Below, one piece after another: positions 1 through 8,589 of a stretch of DNA of 64,000 nucleotides. This DNA is from Nocardia pneumoniae NBRC 100136. GTDB taxonomy: Bacteria; Actinomycetota; Actinomycetes; Mycobacteriales; Mycobacteriaceae. Each line of letters starts with the position of its first letter. The first letter of the stretch is position 1. The DNA is taken from positions 124,001 through 188,000 of the forward strand of contig NZ_BAGF01000079.1 in assembly GCF_000308755.1 (NCBI RefSeq), in the 5' to 3' direction. The notes below the pieces were generated by a model. The model was given only the letters and a program-made list of their open reading frames with translations. It was not told the DNA's origin and did not search any database. Made by a program: the position numbers and the translations under genes.

Positions 1-518
1 AAGCGCTCGACCCGGCGGCGCTCGGCCGGACGGCCGCGGCCTGGCAGGCCAACGCCACGGCGGTTGCCACGGCGTTCCAAGCCTTTTCCGATGCCACGAA
101 TCGGGAGTTCGCGCAGTGGGCCGGTCGCGCCGCGGACGCGGCGGTGACCGCGACCAGGCAGTTCGTCCGCGCGGGCGGGGAGGCGCACGATGTGTGCCGG
201 GCGGTCGCGCGGCTGATGGAGTTGAATAGCGATGCCGCGCAAACGGTCCGGGGTGCGATCACGCCGCCCCAGCGGTACGAGCCGCTGGCCGACCCGGCCG
301 CCGAAGCGGTTTACGGTGGAAAACGTAGGATGGAACACGATAGTGCGGCGGCAGACATCGAGGCGGATGTCCGGGACACGATGACCTACGTCTACACCCC
401 GACCATGCCCGCCACCGGCGACCGCGTTCCCCAGTTCCCTCGGCCGCAGGAACCTTCGGCGGCCAGCAATGCCACACCCGCTGATCCCAGCACCGTCCGC
501 GAAGGCGGCGCGCGGTGA
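1..518 (+). CDS. ESX-associated WXG/PPE-like protein (5' end outside window)
   Basis: The reading frame is open to the left window edge, so the start is missing. The visible part begins with an Ala-rich helical stretch containing FAQWAGRAADAA, a WxG-like turn followed by small residues, as in WXG100/PPE-type partners of type VII secretion. The C-terminal half is Pro/Ala-rich and hydrophilic, with a TYVYTPTMP segment. The stop overlaps the GTG start of the next gene by 4 bp (GTGA), so the two are probably translationally coupled. Because the next gene is EspG-like, a role as an ESX substrate or partner is inferred from context. No membrane segment or enzymatic motif is visible. The family assignment is tentative. 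Confidence 0.55.
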   Translation, partial: ALDPAALGRTAAAWQANATAVATAFQAFSDATNREFAQWAGRAADAAVTATRQFVRAGGEAHDVCRAVARLMELNSDAAQTVRGAITPPQRYEPLADPAAEAVYGGKRRMEHDSAAADIEADVRDTMTYVYTPTMPATGDRVPQFPRPQEPSAASNATPADPSTVREGGAR

Positions 519-1240
519 AATGGGTGCTCACCCCGGACGAATTCACGCATGTCTGGACGAACGAAACAAGCCTGGACCGTAGGCCCTACCCGGTCAACAT
601 GGTTCCCGCTGCCACCGTGCGCACGGAGTCCGAGTATCGCGCACTGCGCTTGCCGCAGCGTTTCGCCCGCCAAGCCGACCCCGACCTGGCCGCCGCGCTG
701 ATGTTGTGCGCACGCAACGACGCGACCACCATCACCGTCTCCGGCGAACGCGGCGTCCTCTCGCGCGACGGGAACGCCGCGCAGGTCGAACGGATTCTCG
801 CCTTCGCCGCGGTGGTGCACAACCACGCGGGCATCCTGGTGGCCACGCCGGAGAAGGTGACCGTGCTGATGTGCCATGCCCGCGCCGTGGGAGAACGCCT
901 GGTGCAGATCATCGGCTCCGCGCGGGCGGGCAAGCTCGCCGCCATGCGCGAGCCACAAGACGCGGTGCTGAGCCCGGATCGCACCGAGCCGTTCGTCACC
1001 AACGGCCATCGCGGCGCGGCGCGATTCCGGCAGACACTGCGCAAACCGGTCGACGGACGCGGCTTCATCACCGTGACGGTGCAGCCGGACAATCCCATGT
1101 CACCGCCCACCCGTCACCGCACCTGGCTGGACATCACCGGCGACGGCCGCTACCTGCTCACCACGTCACACGACCTCATGCTCACCCCCGTGTCGGATGA
1201 GGAGTTCGCCGCGCAACTGCTGCGCTTGGCGCACGTCTGA
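515..1240 (+). CDS. ESX secretion-associated EspG family protein
   Basis: A 241-aa protein opening with MKWVLTPDEFTHVW, the typical EspG start in which a short beta strand leads into the fold. EspG proteins are cytosolic chaperones that bind PE/PPE or WXG-type substrates before delivery to a type VII secretion machine. The length is slightly short of the usual 250-290 aa. The GTG start overlaps the upstream stop (GTGA), which places it in an operon with the WXG/PPE-like gene, its likely client. No secretion ATPase is in the window, so which ESX system it serves cannot be said. The family is recognised from overall pattern; no catalytic motif exists to check. Confidence 0.8.
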   Translation: MKWVLTPDEFTHVWTNETSLDRRPYPVNMVPAATVRTESEYRALRLPQRFARQADPDLAAALMLCARNDATTITVSGERGVLSRDGNAAQVERILAFAAVVHNHAGILVATPEKVTVLMCHARAVGERLVQIIGSARAGKLAAMREPQDAVLSPDRTEPFVTNGHRGAARFRQTLRKPVDGRGFITVTVQPDNPMSPPTRHRTWLDITGDGRYLLTTSHDLMLTPVSDEEFAAQLLRLAHV

Positions 1241-1346
1241 ACGGGCGCGGCGGGCGGACGCTGTCGAGTTGCCGTCGAGTCGGCCACGGCCGTACCGCGG
1301 CGCTCGCTTCTGGCCTGATCGGCCGCGATGGCGTTAGCTGTAGGTC

Positions 1347-2192
1347 ATGGCCAAGCAGTGGACGGTGCCGGCTACCGAGGCCCTGAAAGCCGATGGATTG
1401 CGTATCGCCGAGCTCGACACGTCAGCGCGGCCGGGATTCACCGGCGACAAGACGGCGGGCGTCGAGTTGCTCGCGGAACGTAGCCAGGTGCTGTCGGAGC
1501 TCCAGGAGAGGCTGTACGCGAACGGCCGCTCCGGCGACAAGCGCAGCGTGCTGCTGGTGTTGCAGGGGATGGACACCGCGGGCAAGGGCGGCATCGTCCG
1601 GCACGTCATCGGCTCGGTCGACCCCCAAGGCGTCGACCACACCGCCTTCGGCGCGCCGACCCGGGAGGAACTGCGGCATCACTATCTGTGGCGCATCCGC
1701 AAGGCGCTGCCACGCGGCGGACAGCTCGGCGTATTCGATCGCTCGCACTACGAGGACGTGCTGGTGGTGCGGGTGCACAACCTGGTGCCGCCCACGGAAT
1801 GGGAGCCGCGCTACGACGAGATCAACACTTTCGAGCGTGAGCTGGTGGACGAGGGCACCACGCTGGTGAAGGTCGCCATGTTCGTCTCGCTCGACGAACA
1901 GAAGAAGCGGCTCGCCGAGCGCTTGGAGCGCCCGGACAAGTATTGGAAGTTCGATCCCGCCGACATCGACGAGCGTGCGCACTGGCCCGCCTACCAACAG
2001 GCATACCAGGCGATGTTGGACCGCACGTCCACCGAGTACGCGCCGTGGTACGTGCTGCCCGCCGATCGCAAATGGTTCTCCCGCCTCGCGGTCACCGAAC
2101 TGCTCATCGACGCCCTGGAACGGCTGGAACTCGACTGGCCCGCACCACGATTCGACGTCGAGGAGCAGAAACGGCGGCTCGCGCAGGCGTAG
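1347..2192 (+). CDS. PPK2 family polyphosphate kinase
   Basis: A 281-aa cytosolic kinase of the PPK2 family, which transfers phosphate between inorganic polyphosphate and nucleotides. The Walker A-like loop QGMDTAGKGGIVRH lies near residues 70-83. A Walker B-like FDRSHYEDVLVVRVH segment follows near 130-145, and the lid region is rich in Arg/Lys (KKRLAERLERPDKYWKF). The length matches single-domain PPK2 proteins. Whether it prefers AMP, ADP or GDP cannot be read from the sequence. It is monocistronic, 106 bp after espG and 7 bp before the convergent LLM oxidoreductase. Confidence 0.9.
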   Translation: MAKQWTVPATEALKADGLRIAELDTSARPGFTGDKTAGVELLAERSQVLSELQERLYANGRSGDKRSVLLVLQGMDTAGKGGIVRHVIGSVDPQGVDHTAFGAPTREELRHHYLWRIRKALPRGGQLGVFDRSHYEDVLVVRVHNLVPPTEWEPRYDEINTFERELVDEGTTLVKVAMFVSLDEQKKRLAERLERPDKYWKFDPADIDERAHWPAYQQAYQAMLDRTSTEYAPWYVLPADRKWFSRLAVTELLIDALERLELDWPAPRFDVEEQKRRLAQA

Positions 2193-2199
2193 TGCCCGC

Positions 2200-3084
2200 T
2201 CAGGAGATCAGCGGCCGCACCTGCTCCGCCACGAAGCGCAGGAACGCGGCGGGGTCCGGGTCGTCGGCGGTGGACTGCACGACGACGGTGTCCGCGCCCG
2301 CCTCGCCCAGCTGGATGACGGCTTCGGCGACGGCGTGCGCGTCACCCGCGACGCCCGCACCGGGGGCGTGAGCTGGCGTGCGTTCGGCGGCGAGGCGGGC
2401 TTCGGCGTCCGGGCCGGTGACCGCGAGCAGATTCGCCACGACGTGGTGACGATCGGTCCGGCCCGCGGCGGCGCGACCCTCATCGATCAGCTTGCGGGCG
2501 ACGCGAACGCCGTCGGCGTCGACGATCGAATCGAGCAGCGTGCCGTCGGCGTGCTCGCCGCACAACCGGATCGAGCGCGGACCGCGAGCGCCCGCGTAGA
2601 CCTTCGGTGGCGCCGCGGGCGGCCAGTCCAGCGCCACATTGTCGAGGTGCACGTAGCGACCGGACATGGTGACCCGCTCACCGGCCAGCAGCGCACGCAG
2701 CGCTCCCAAGTGCTCGCTCAGCAATGTCACCGGCGACTCGACGCGCGCGCCGACCTGCTCCATCCAGGTCTGCACACCATGTCCGATACCGAGGACCAGC
2801 CGGTCGGGGAACAGCCGGTACAGCGTCGCCGCCTCCATGGCGGTGAGTGCGACGTTGCGCAATGGCACCGGCAGCAGCCCGATCCCGACACGCACCCGCT
2901 CGCTCCACGCCAGCGCCGCCGCGGCCGTGGCGATTCCGCTCTCCAGAAAGCAGTCCTCCCACAGCCACAGCTCCTCCAGCCCCGTCGCCTCCGCGACACG
3001 AACCGCCTCACGCAGCAACTCGGGCGGATTTTGCGGACGGAACACAGCACCGAGAACAGTCACCCCGACATTCCTACCCGCCAC
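2200..3084 (-). CDS. LLM class flavin/F420-dependent oxidoreductase
   Basis: A 294-aa TIM-barrel protein of the bacterial luciferase-like family. An early strand (VTVLGAVFRPQ) is followed by WLWEDCFLESGIA, RVRVGIGLLPVPLRN and LVLGIGHGVQTWMEQVGA, the usual cofactor- and substrate-site strands. In mycolata many such proteins use F420H2 and others FMN; the sequence alone does not decide. The listed start is GTG; an in-frame GTG 15 bp further in would begin nearer the first barrel strand. It converges on the ppk2 gene, and its substrate is unknown. Confidence 0.85.
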   Translation of the reverse strand: MAGRNVGVTVLGAVFRPQNPPELLREAVRVAEATGLEELWLWEDCFLESGIATAAAALAWSERVRVGIGLLPVPLRNVALTAMEAATLYRLFPDRLVLGIGHGVQTWMEQVGARVESPVTLLSEHLGALRALLAGERVTMSGRYVHLDNVALDWPPAAPPKVYAGARGPRSIRLCGEHADGTLLDSIVDADGVRVARKLIDEGRAAAGRTDRHHVVANLLAVTGPDAEARLAAERTPAHAPGAGVAGDAHAVAEAVIQLGEAGADTVVVQSTADDPDPAAFLRFVAEQVRPLIS

Positions 3085-3128
3085 GGCGGATCGGCGCAGT
3101 CATATTCTCGGAGTGCTGCACTGCGGCG

Positions 3129-3923
3129 TCATGCCGGTGCCTGCAGAACCAACTGATCCCACGGCCGGGGTGGGTATTTGAAGATGGATGCGCGCATCAG
3201 ATGCGTCACGAACTCCTCGCGCTCAGGGTCCCAGAGGACGACGCGCTGGTTGGTCACTTCGTCATCGGTTGGAGTGCTGCGATACATCTCCATGAAGGCC
3301 GGCTCCACCTGGCAGGCGTGCACGATCTCATCGATGCGGCGCTGCGGCACGGCTCCTGGGGCAAGGGTTCCGAACGCCGCTGCCATGAGCCGGGCACGCA
3401 GATCCCAGTTCGCAATGACTTTGCGCGCAACGGGATCGGTGAACATCCAGACAATGAGACTGGCTGGCTGCTCGGCATCGGGCGAGGCTGGCACGAGTCC
3501 TGGAAAGCGATCGAGGAAAGGTTTGTTGCAGCCGTACAGGTCGAACGTTACGCGATCGTGGCAGCAAGCCGGGTCCAGGATGCGGTCGAGGCCGGTCTGA
3601 TCCTCTGCGGTCCAGACCTGCGGCACGCTCGACCAGTCGAGGGTTTCCAGTGCCGCCTTGTGGGCCAAGGACCGGACTCGCTGAATCACCGCGATGAACC
3701 GTTGGCGCTTCCAGTTCGGCACCCCGACCACTTCGAACCACAGCCTCAGCGCCTCGCCGTCGGGCACGCGCACGCCGGTCTCCCAGTAGTGCACCAGTTG
3801 CCGGGAGATGTGGCAGGCTTCGGCGACTCGGGTTCTGCTCAGTCCGGCTGCCTCGCGCTCCGCGGTCATCAGCTCGCCGAGCAGCTGATTGTCGGGCTTC
3901 TTGCGTAGTTCGGCTTCCTCCAT
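3129..3923 (-). CDS. HTH transcriptional regulator, MmyB-like ligand domain
   Basis: A 264-aa regulator. Residues ~13-70 form an XRE-type helix-turn-helix (LSRTRVAEACHISRQLVHYWETG). The remaining ~190 residues resemble the PAS-like ligand-binding domain of MmyB-type regulators, with an LYGCNKPFLDRFP segment and a late VVLWDPEREEFV strand. The gene lies 6 bp downstream of the SDR gene on the same strand, so they form one transcript. Regulation of the SDR gene and possibly itself is inferred. The ligand is unknown. Confidence 0.75.
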   Translation of the reverse strand: MEEAELRKKPDNQLLGELMTAEREAAGLSRTRVAEACHISRQLVHYWETGVRVPDGEALRLWFEVVGVPNWKRQRFIAVIQRVRSLAHKAALETLDWSSVPQVWTAEDQTGLDRILDPACCHDRVTFDLYGCNKPFLDRFPGLVPASPDAEQPASLIVWMFTDPVARKVIANWDLRARLMAAAFGTLAPGAVPQRRIDEIVHACQVEPAFMEMYRSTPTDDEVTNQRVVLWDPEREEFVTHLMRASIFKYPPRPWDQLVLQAPA

Positions 3924-3929
3924 AGTGGT

Positions 3930-4802
3930 CTACGCGTCGATGAACAGGTCGTTGGCGAGTGCGCCGGTGCCGGGTACCACGCGGTATCGGTCCAGGTCGG
4001 TGATGCCGTGGGAAGCGAGGACGTCCTCGTCCAAGAGCAGTTGGCCGGTGTAGGTCGCGGCGGGGCTGGTCACCATCAGGAGGGCGGCGTCGGCGCAGAT
4101 GTGGGCGGTCCGGGATGCCGCGACGGCTTCCGCGCCGCCGAGCAGATTGCGTACCGCCGCAGTGTCGATCTTCGTGCGTGGCCACAGCGAGTTCACGGCG
4201 ATGCCGTACGGGCGGAACTCGTGCGCCAGGCCGATGGTGGCAAGGCTCACACCGTATTTGGAGACGGTGTAGGCGACGCCGTTGCCGATGTGCTCGGGGT
4301 TCATATTGAGCGGTGGGGAGAGCGTGAGGATGTGTGGGTCGCGCCCGGCTCCCGCAGAAGCGCGCAGGTGCGGGAGCGCGAGCTTGGACAGCAGGAACGG
4401 GGCGCGGAGGTTGACCGCCTGCATGTGGTCGTAGCGCTGCATGCTGATCTGCTCGGCGCCCGTCAGATCGACCGATCCGGCGTTGTTGACAACGATGTCG
4501 ATGCCGCCGAACCGCTCGACAATCTGATCGACCGCATCGGCCAGCGCCTTGTCATCGCGCACATCCGCCACCAGGGGCAGCACGTCGCCGCCCGCGGCCT
4601 CCGCTTCGGCCGCCGCGGTGTGGATCGTGCCCGGCAGTTTGGGGTGCGGCTCCTGGGTTCGCGCGATCATCGCGACGTTCGCGCCCTCCGCCGCGAACCT
4701 GATCGCGATCGCCCGGCCGATGCCACGGCTGGCTCCCGTGACGACAGCGGTCCTTCCCCTGAGCAGATCCTCGGTCGCGGGCGTATGTAGGGGGCTGTTC
4801 AT
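3930..4802 (-). CDS. SDR family oxidoreductase
   Basis: A 290-aa short-chain dehydrogenase. It has the dinucleotide loop TGASRGIGRAIA near residue 24, the NNAGSV motif near 107 and the catalytic YTVSKYG (YxxxK) near 173. The segment around LSPPLNMNPEHIGNG resembles the HSDL2-like subgroup, which extends the usual ~250-aa fold. The gene lies upstream of, and probably cotranscribed with, the HTH gene. A decayed copy of its middle part lies about 300 bp upstream, before sigM (see 5095-5226). The substrate is not predictable. Confidence 0.88.
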   Translation of the reverse strand: MNSPLHTPATEDLLRGRTAVVTGASRGIGRAIAIRFAAEGANVAMIARTQEPHPKLPGTIHTAAAEAEAAGGDVLPLVADVRDDKALADAVDQIVERFGGIDIVVNNAGSVDLTGAEQISMQRYDHMQAVNLRAPFLLSKLALPHLRASAGAGRDPHILTLSPPLNMNPEHIGNGVAYTVSKYGVSLATIGLAHEFRPYGIAVNSLWPRTKIDTAAVRNLLGGAEAVAASRTAHICADAALLMVTSPAATYTGQLLLDEDVLASHGITDLDRYRVVPGTGALANDLFIDA

Positions 4803-5094
4803 AGCGGATGGTCCTCTGGCTGAGATGGCCGATCTTGTTGAGTGAGGCTAGCCGCCATTCGGCGGGATCGGGAGCCATCGTTGTCCACAAGTTGTTTACA
4901 GCCGCCTCGTTGACAGCCCGATGCCATGGCCCCAATGCTCGAAGCTGGTTGGCGCAGGAACGAAAAGTACGCAGCAGCAACGAATTCAACAGACCGCCGT
5001 CGCTGGTCGGGCATGCCCGGCTTCCGACTTCGAGTCTGGCGGTCATGAGCGTGGGCGAGAGTATGTCTGGAGTTGAGCTGCCAGGATGAGGATA

Positions 5095-5226
5095 GGCATC
5101 CGCACCGCCGCCGAAATGGAGGCTCCAGGCAGTGACGTGCTGCCGATCGGCGCCGATGTGCACGACGACGTGGTCACGGCCTACGCGGTCCAGCAGACCG
5201 GAGGGTTGACATTGTCGTCCGAATCG
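5095..5226 (+). pseudogene. Decayed SDR fragment upstream of sigM
   Basis: Read forward, this stretch encodes GSDVLPIGADVHDD followed by a YAVQQT segment. These match GGDVLPLVADVRDD and DAVDQI in the neighbouring SDR gene. After a short deletion the match continues one frame over as VDIVV, equivalent to IDIVVNN. The homology then stops. So this is a frameshifted internal piece of an SDR gene with no start or catalytic motifs. The rest of the 4803-5259 gap shows no convincing gene. The fragment is in frame with sigM and can mislead start prediction. Confidence 0.7.
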
Positions 5227-5259
5227 AACGAGGGGTTCGGCGGGTGGCCGCCGGGTCTG

Positions 5260-5844
5260 GTGTCGTGCCGTCAGCGCTCGTTCATCCCCGAGGAATGTTC
5301 TGATGTGGAGTTGTTGCGGGCACACGTGGGCGGCCAGCGGCACGCGTTCGCCGAGCTGCTGCGCAGGCATAACGATCACCTCTGGCAGACGGCGTTGCGC
5401 ACGTCCTACACCCGGGAGGACGCGGCGGACTCGTTGCAGGACGCGCTGTTGTCGGCGCATCGCACGGCCGGGTCGTTCCGCGGTGAGGCCGAGGTCCGCA
5501 GCTGGCTGCACGCGATCGTGGTGAACGCCTGCCTGGATCGGATCCGGCGCAACAAGACCCGCCGCGCGCTCTCACTCACCGCCGAGACCATGCCCGAACC
5601 GAAGGACGACCGCGATGCGATGGCCGAGCTGGAGATGTCGATGGTGATCGATCGCGCGCTGTTCTCGCTGCCACCGGAGCAGCGCACCGCGTTGGTCGCC
5701 GTCGATGTGGAGGGGTATAGCGTGGCCGAAGCGGCCGCGTTGCTCGGAGTCGCGGAGGGAACGATCAAAAGCCGGTGCGCGCGGGCGCGGCAGCGGTTGC
5801 AGCAGCGGTTGGAATTTCTGCGTGATCCGGGGAACCGCAGCTAG
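5260..5844 (+). CDS. sigM: ECF RNA polymerase sigma factor, SigM type
   Basis: An extracytoplasmic-function sigma factor of about 194 aa. Region 2 runs through HAFAELLRRHNDHLW, the core-binding YTREDAADSLQDALLSAHR and the -10 recognition segment SWLHAIVVNACLDRIRR. Region 4 contains LPPEQRTALVAVDVEGYSVAEAAALL and GTIKSRCARARQRL. The closest recalled family is mycobacterial SigM. The frame stays open to 5086, but that extension covers a decayed SDR fragment, so the start is placed at GTG 5260; a TTG at 5206 is possible. The putative anti-sigma gene follows on the same strand. Confidence 0.85.
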   Translation: MSCRQRSFIPEECSDVELLRAHVGGQRHAFAELLRRHNDHLWQTALRTSYTREDAADSLQDALLSAHRTAGSFRGEAEVRSWLHAIVVNACLDRIRRNKTRRALSLTAETMPEPKDDRDAMAELEMSMVIDRALFSLPPEQRTALVAVDVEGYSVAEAAALLGVAEGTIKSRCARARQRLQQRLEFLRDPGNRS

Positions 5845-5953
5845 CTCGGCTGCGTCATTAACAGTGACGGGCTACGAGACGATGTAGGAGCAGGCCCCGC
5901 CGGGACGGGTGCGGGGATTGCCTGCGATGGCAGAGGCGAACAGCGGAGGTGTG

Positions 5954-6868
5954 ATGGCGACCGGGGTGCCGCGGCCTGCGTTCACGGCCGAGTTGCTCGC
6001 CGACCTGCACGCCGACAACCTGACGCCGGAGCAGCGGGCACAGTTGTGGCCGGAAGTCTCCCGGAGCCCGGAAGCTTTGCGTTTCCTGCGGTCGCTGGAT
6101 GCGGTCAGCGCCGAGCTGCGTGCCCTTGGCTGTGACGAACGCATCATCCACCCCATGCCCGCCGACGTCGCGGCCCGGCTCACCCAGTTCGTCGACGAAC
6201 TGGACCCACCCGAAAACACTGGTGACGCCGCCACCGAGGACGGCAGCGCAGCGGGCTCGGCCGCGCAGCACGCCACCACATCTGCTGCCATCCATTCCCT
6301 GCCCGCCCCGCAGGACACCACGATTCACCCTCTGGCCACCGCGCCGCCATCCGCTGCCACCGCGCCGCCATCCGAGTCGATCGGTGAATCAGACCGTCAG
6401 CCAAGGGCTTTGGAATCCCCACTGGCACAACCGGTGGCACTGTCCGAGCGCCAGCGCCGCAGCAGGATCCGCTGGTTGGCCGCGGCCGCCGCGGCGATCC
6501 TCGCCGTCACCGCCGTCGGCGGGGTTGCCTCTATGCTGCGGAGTGGCGACGATCCCGCGCCCACCGCCCAACCCAGCACCGCACCCGGCCAACTCGGCGA
6601 CGAACTCACCGCCACCGTCGCGCTCTCCGCCCTCGGCCGCCACACTGCCACGGGCGGTCTCGCCAACCCGGCCGCCCTGGACCGCTGCGTCCAAGCCAAC
6701 GGACTCCACCGCACCGTCCTCGGCTCCACCGATATCACCTTCCACGGCGGCAACGCGGTCCTCATCCTCCTCACCGGCCCTCGACCACCCACCGTCACCG
6801 CCCTGGTCGTCGGAACCGGCTGCACCACAGGCGATCCACAGCGAAGGGCATTGCACGACATCGGCTGA
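5954..6868 (+). CDS. Probable membrane anti-sigma factor partner of SigM
   Basis: A protein of about 304 aa. A cytoplasmic N-terminal helical region (LLADLHADNLTPEQRAQLWP, then a LRSLDAVSAELRALG helix) resembles the mycobacterial protein paired with SigM. A Pro/Ala/Thr-rich linker precedes one transmembrane helix (WLAAAAAAILAVTAVGGVAS, near 180-200) and an exported domain of ~110 residues. The ATG at 5954 has a GGAGG 4 nt upstream; further starts at 5909 and 5927 lack such a site. The role (binding SigM and releasing it on an envelope signal) is inferred from position and topology; no zinc-binding anti-sigma motif is seen. Confidence 0.7.
   Translation: MATGVPRPAFTAELLADLHADNLTPEQRAQLWPEVSRSPEALRFLRSLDAVSAELRALGCDERIIHPMPADVAARLTQFVDELDPPENTGDAATEDGSAAGSAAQHATTSAAIHSLPAPQDTTIHPLATAPPSAATAPPSESIGESDRQPRALESPLAQPVALSERQRRSRIRWLAAAAAAILAVTAVGGVASMLRSGDDPAPTAQPSTAPGQLGDELTATVALSALGRHTATGGLANPAALDRCVQANGLHRTVLGSTDITFHGGNAVLILLTGPRPPTVTALVVGTGCTTGDPQRRALHDIG
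6335..6376 (+). repeat. 21-bp tandem duplication in anti-sigma linker
   Basis: Two adjacent 21-bp units differ only at their last two bases and encode a doubled ATAPPS heptad in the linker before the membrane helix. The frame is kept, consistent with slippage in a low-constraint segment. Confidence 0.85.
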
Positions 6869-7157
6869 CAACGAGACAACGGTCACACACCCGGTGAACG
6901 CAAGGCTTCGGGCCCGCCGCGTGAGCGTGTCGATGGCGCAGAGGATTTCACCGGTCGCGGGACATTCCCCGGCCGCGTTCTCGGCCGCGGCTACCGCCAC
7001 GTTCGACTCGTGGAGCTTCGGTGTGCGGGTCGCGCTGCACCGCCGCCGAAGGTTGGCGAACCTGACCCGCCAGCGAGGGCACGAAACCGGAAGTGATTCA
7101 ACATCGGCACGGCTACTGAGATGCTCGAGGACTACTTCTAGACCTCGGCTGGTCAGC

Positions 7158-8495
7158 TCAGGGCAGGGGCTGGGCGAAACGGGCGCCGGGCCGATGTCGT
7201 GGCCAGCTGGTGTCCCCGGCCTGCCCGGTGTGCACGAATTCGCCCCAATATCGGCGGGCCCGGACGCCGAGCGCGTTGATCTCCGCAGGCGCAAGAGGCG
7301 CGAGCATCGGGGAGGCGGCCCAAGCTGAGCTGCTGCCGTACAGCAGCGGCAAATCGATGCAGTGGCAGGCGCCGTATGGGTTGGCCGGATGCAGCTGCCC
7401 CACGCGATAGCAGTAGACGGCCGCGCCTGCGTCGGCCAACTCGTCGGCGAAGCGGAAGAGGCCCTTCTCGAAGGCTTTTCGGCCGATCACCCGCTCCACC
7501 GTGCGGGTAATCCGTTCGCCGAGCAGTGGCAGTCGGCGGACCTTGCCGAACACCCGATGTCGGCCGCCGTAGAAGGCCCGCATCTCCTCGGCCGTGCAGC
7601 CGAGCACCACGCGCAGATCGGCGGCCGCGTCGTGCACCGTCTGCCGCCAGGTGTGCTCGTCGGGCAGCGGGTCCGCGTCGGTCACCGGCAGGAAGGGCGG
7701 GGCCGAGTTCAGGGCGCCGGGCCCCGCCATTCGGCGGACCGTACGCCCCTGTGCGGCAAGGAGTTCGGGCAGAGGCGCGGTGAACGGGTCGGCGTCGAGT
7801 TCGGCGAGAAACATCGCACCCACCCGTTCGGCATGCCGGTGGCTCTGGAATCCGATGCCGAACGGTGCGCTCTGCACGATCGCCTGAGCGAACAGCGCCC
7901 TCGCTTCCGCGATGCCGAGCAGCGCGACGACCGACTGCGCGCCCGCCGACTGCCCCGAGACGGTGATGCGCTCCGGATCGCCGCCGAACTCGGCGATGTG
8001 CTCACGCACCCACCGCAGAGCCGCGATCTGGTCGCGCAAACCGGTATTGCCCACCGAAACACCGGGGGCCCGCAGGTATCCGAGTGCGCCGAGTCGGTAG
8101 CTCACCGAGACCACGACAATGCGGGTCTCGCGCACCAGCCGCTCGGCGTCGTACAGATTCCATTGGCCGCTGCCCGCGAGATACGCGCCGCCGTGCAACC
8201 ACACCAGCACCGGACAGCCGCCGGGTTCGGCGTCCTCCGGAGTCGTCACGGTCAACGCCAAGCAATCCTCGGATTGATCCAGCCGTTCCGCCCGCCCCAT
8301 CACGGGTTCGAGTCGCCCCGGCAGCTGCGGCGCAACGGCGTACCGCCGGGTCGCGTCGTACACCCCGTCATGTGGTGCGACCGGCTCCGGCGCACCGAAC
8401 CGCTCGGCCCGCGCGTAGGGGATCCCGCGAAACACCGCTACCCCGCCGAGGGATTCGCCCCGCCAGCGCCCCGAGGGCGCGACCACGTTGTCCAT
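7158..8495 (-). CDS. Type-B carboxylesterase/lipase family protein
   Basis: A 445-aa alpha/beta hydrolase of the carboxylesterase family. Visible are the N-terminal GVAVFRGIPYARAERFGAP, the disulfide-loop region LDQSEDCLALTV, the oxyanion-hole WLHGGAYLAG, and the nucleophile elbow TVSGQSAGAQS with Ser near residue 178. The N-terminus has no signal peptide, so it is probably cytosolic. The C-terminal domain is shorter than in ~500-aa relatives. It is divergent from a TetR gene, with two matching inverted repeats between them, so TetR-controlled expression is likely. The ester substrate is unknown. Confidence 0.88.
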   Translation of the reverse strand: MDNVVAPSGRWRGESLGGVAVFRGIPYARAERFGAPEPVAPHDGVYDATRRYAVAPQLPGRLEPVMGRAERLDQSEDCLALTVTTPEDAEPGGCPVLVWLHGGAYLAGSGQWNLYDAERLVRETRIVVVSVSYRLGALGYLRAPGVSVGNTGLRDQIAALRWVREHIAEFGGDPERITVSGQSAGAQSVVALLGIAEARALFAQAIVQSAPFGIGFQSHRHAERVGAMFLAELDADPFTAPLPELLAAQGRTVRRMAGPGALNSAPPFLPVTDADPLPDEHTWRQTVHDAAADLRVVLGCTAEEMRAFYGGRHRVFGKVRRLPLLGERITRTVERVIGRKAFEKGLFRFADELADAGAAVYCYRVGQLHPANPYGACHCIDLPLLYGSSSAWAASPMLAPLAPAEINALGVRARRYWGEFVHTGQAGDTSWPRHRPGARFAQPLP

Positions 8496-8509
8496 GCCAC
8501 TCTCACCTT

Positions 8510-8533
8510 CTATCGCAAGTCGGCTTGCGATAG
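8510..8533. promoter_or_regulatory. Perfect inverted repeat, probable TetR operator 1
   Basis: Half-sites CTATCGCAAG and CTTGCGATAG flank a 4-bp spacer, a perfect 10-bp inverted repeat. It ends 15 bp before the esterase start codon. The same core occurs at 8562-8577, and the TetR gene is adjacent. Confidence 0.85.
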
Positions 8534-8561
8534 CACCACGCTAGGCACCGGATACCCACAA

Positions 8562-8577
8562 CGCAAGAGGACTTGCG
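8562..8577. promoter_or_regulatory. Second inverted repeat, probable TetR operator 2
   Basis: CGCAAG, 4 bp, CTTGCG: the same core and spacing as operator 1, located 12 bp before the TetR ATG. The outer bases are less symmetric. It fits autoregulation and joint control of the divergent esterase. Confidence 0.78.
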
Positions 8578-8589
8578 ATAATCGGCGGC

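Noticed and set aside
5086..5259. N-terminal extension of SigM
   Set aside because: The segment is a decayed SDR fragment; SigM homology begins around the SDVELLRAHV motif.
7096..7142. Possible gene tail ending TATEMLEDYF before the esterase stop
   Set aside because: The frame is closed by a stop only 14 codons upstream and matches no family I recognise.
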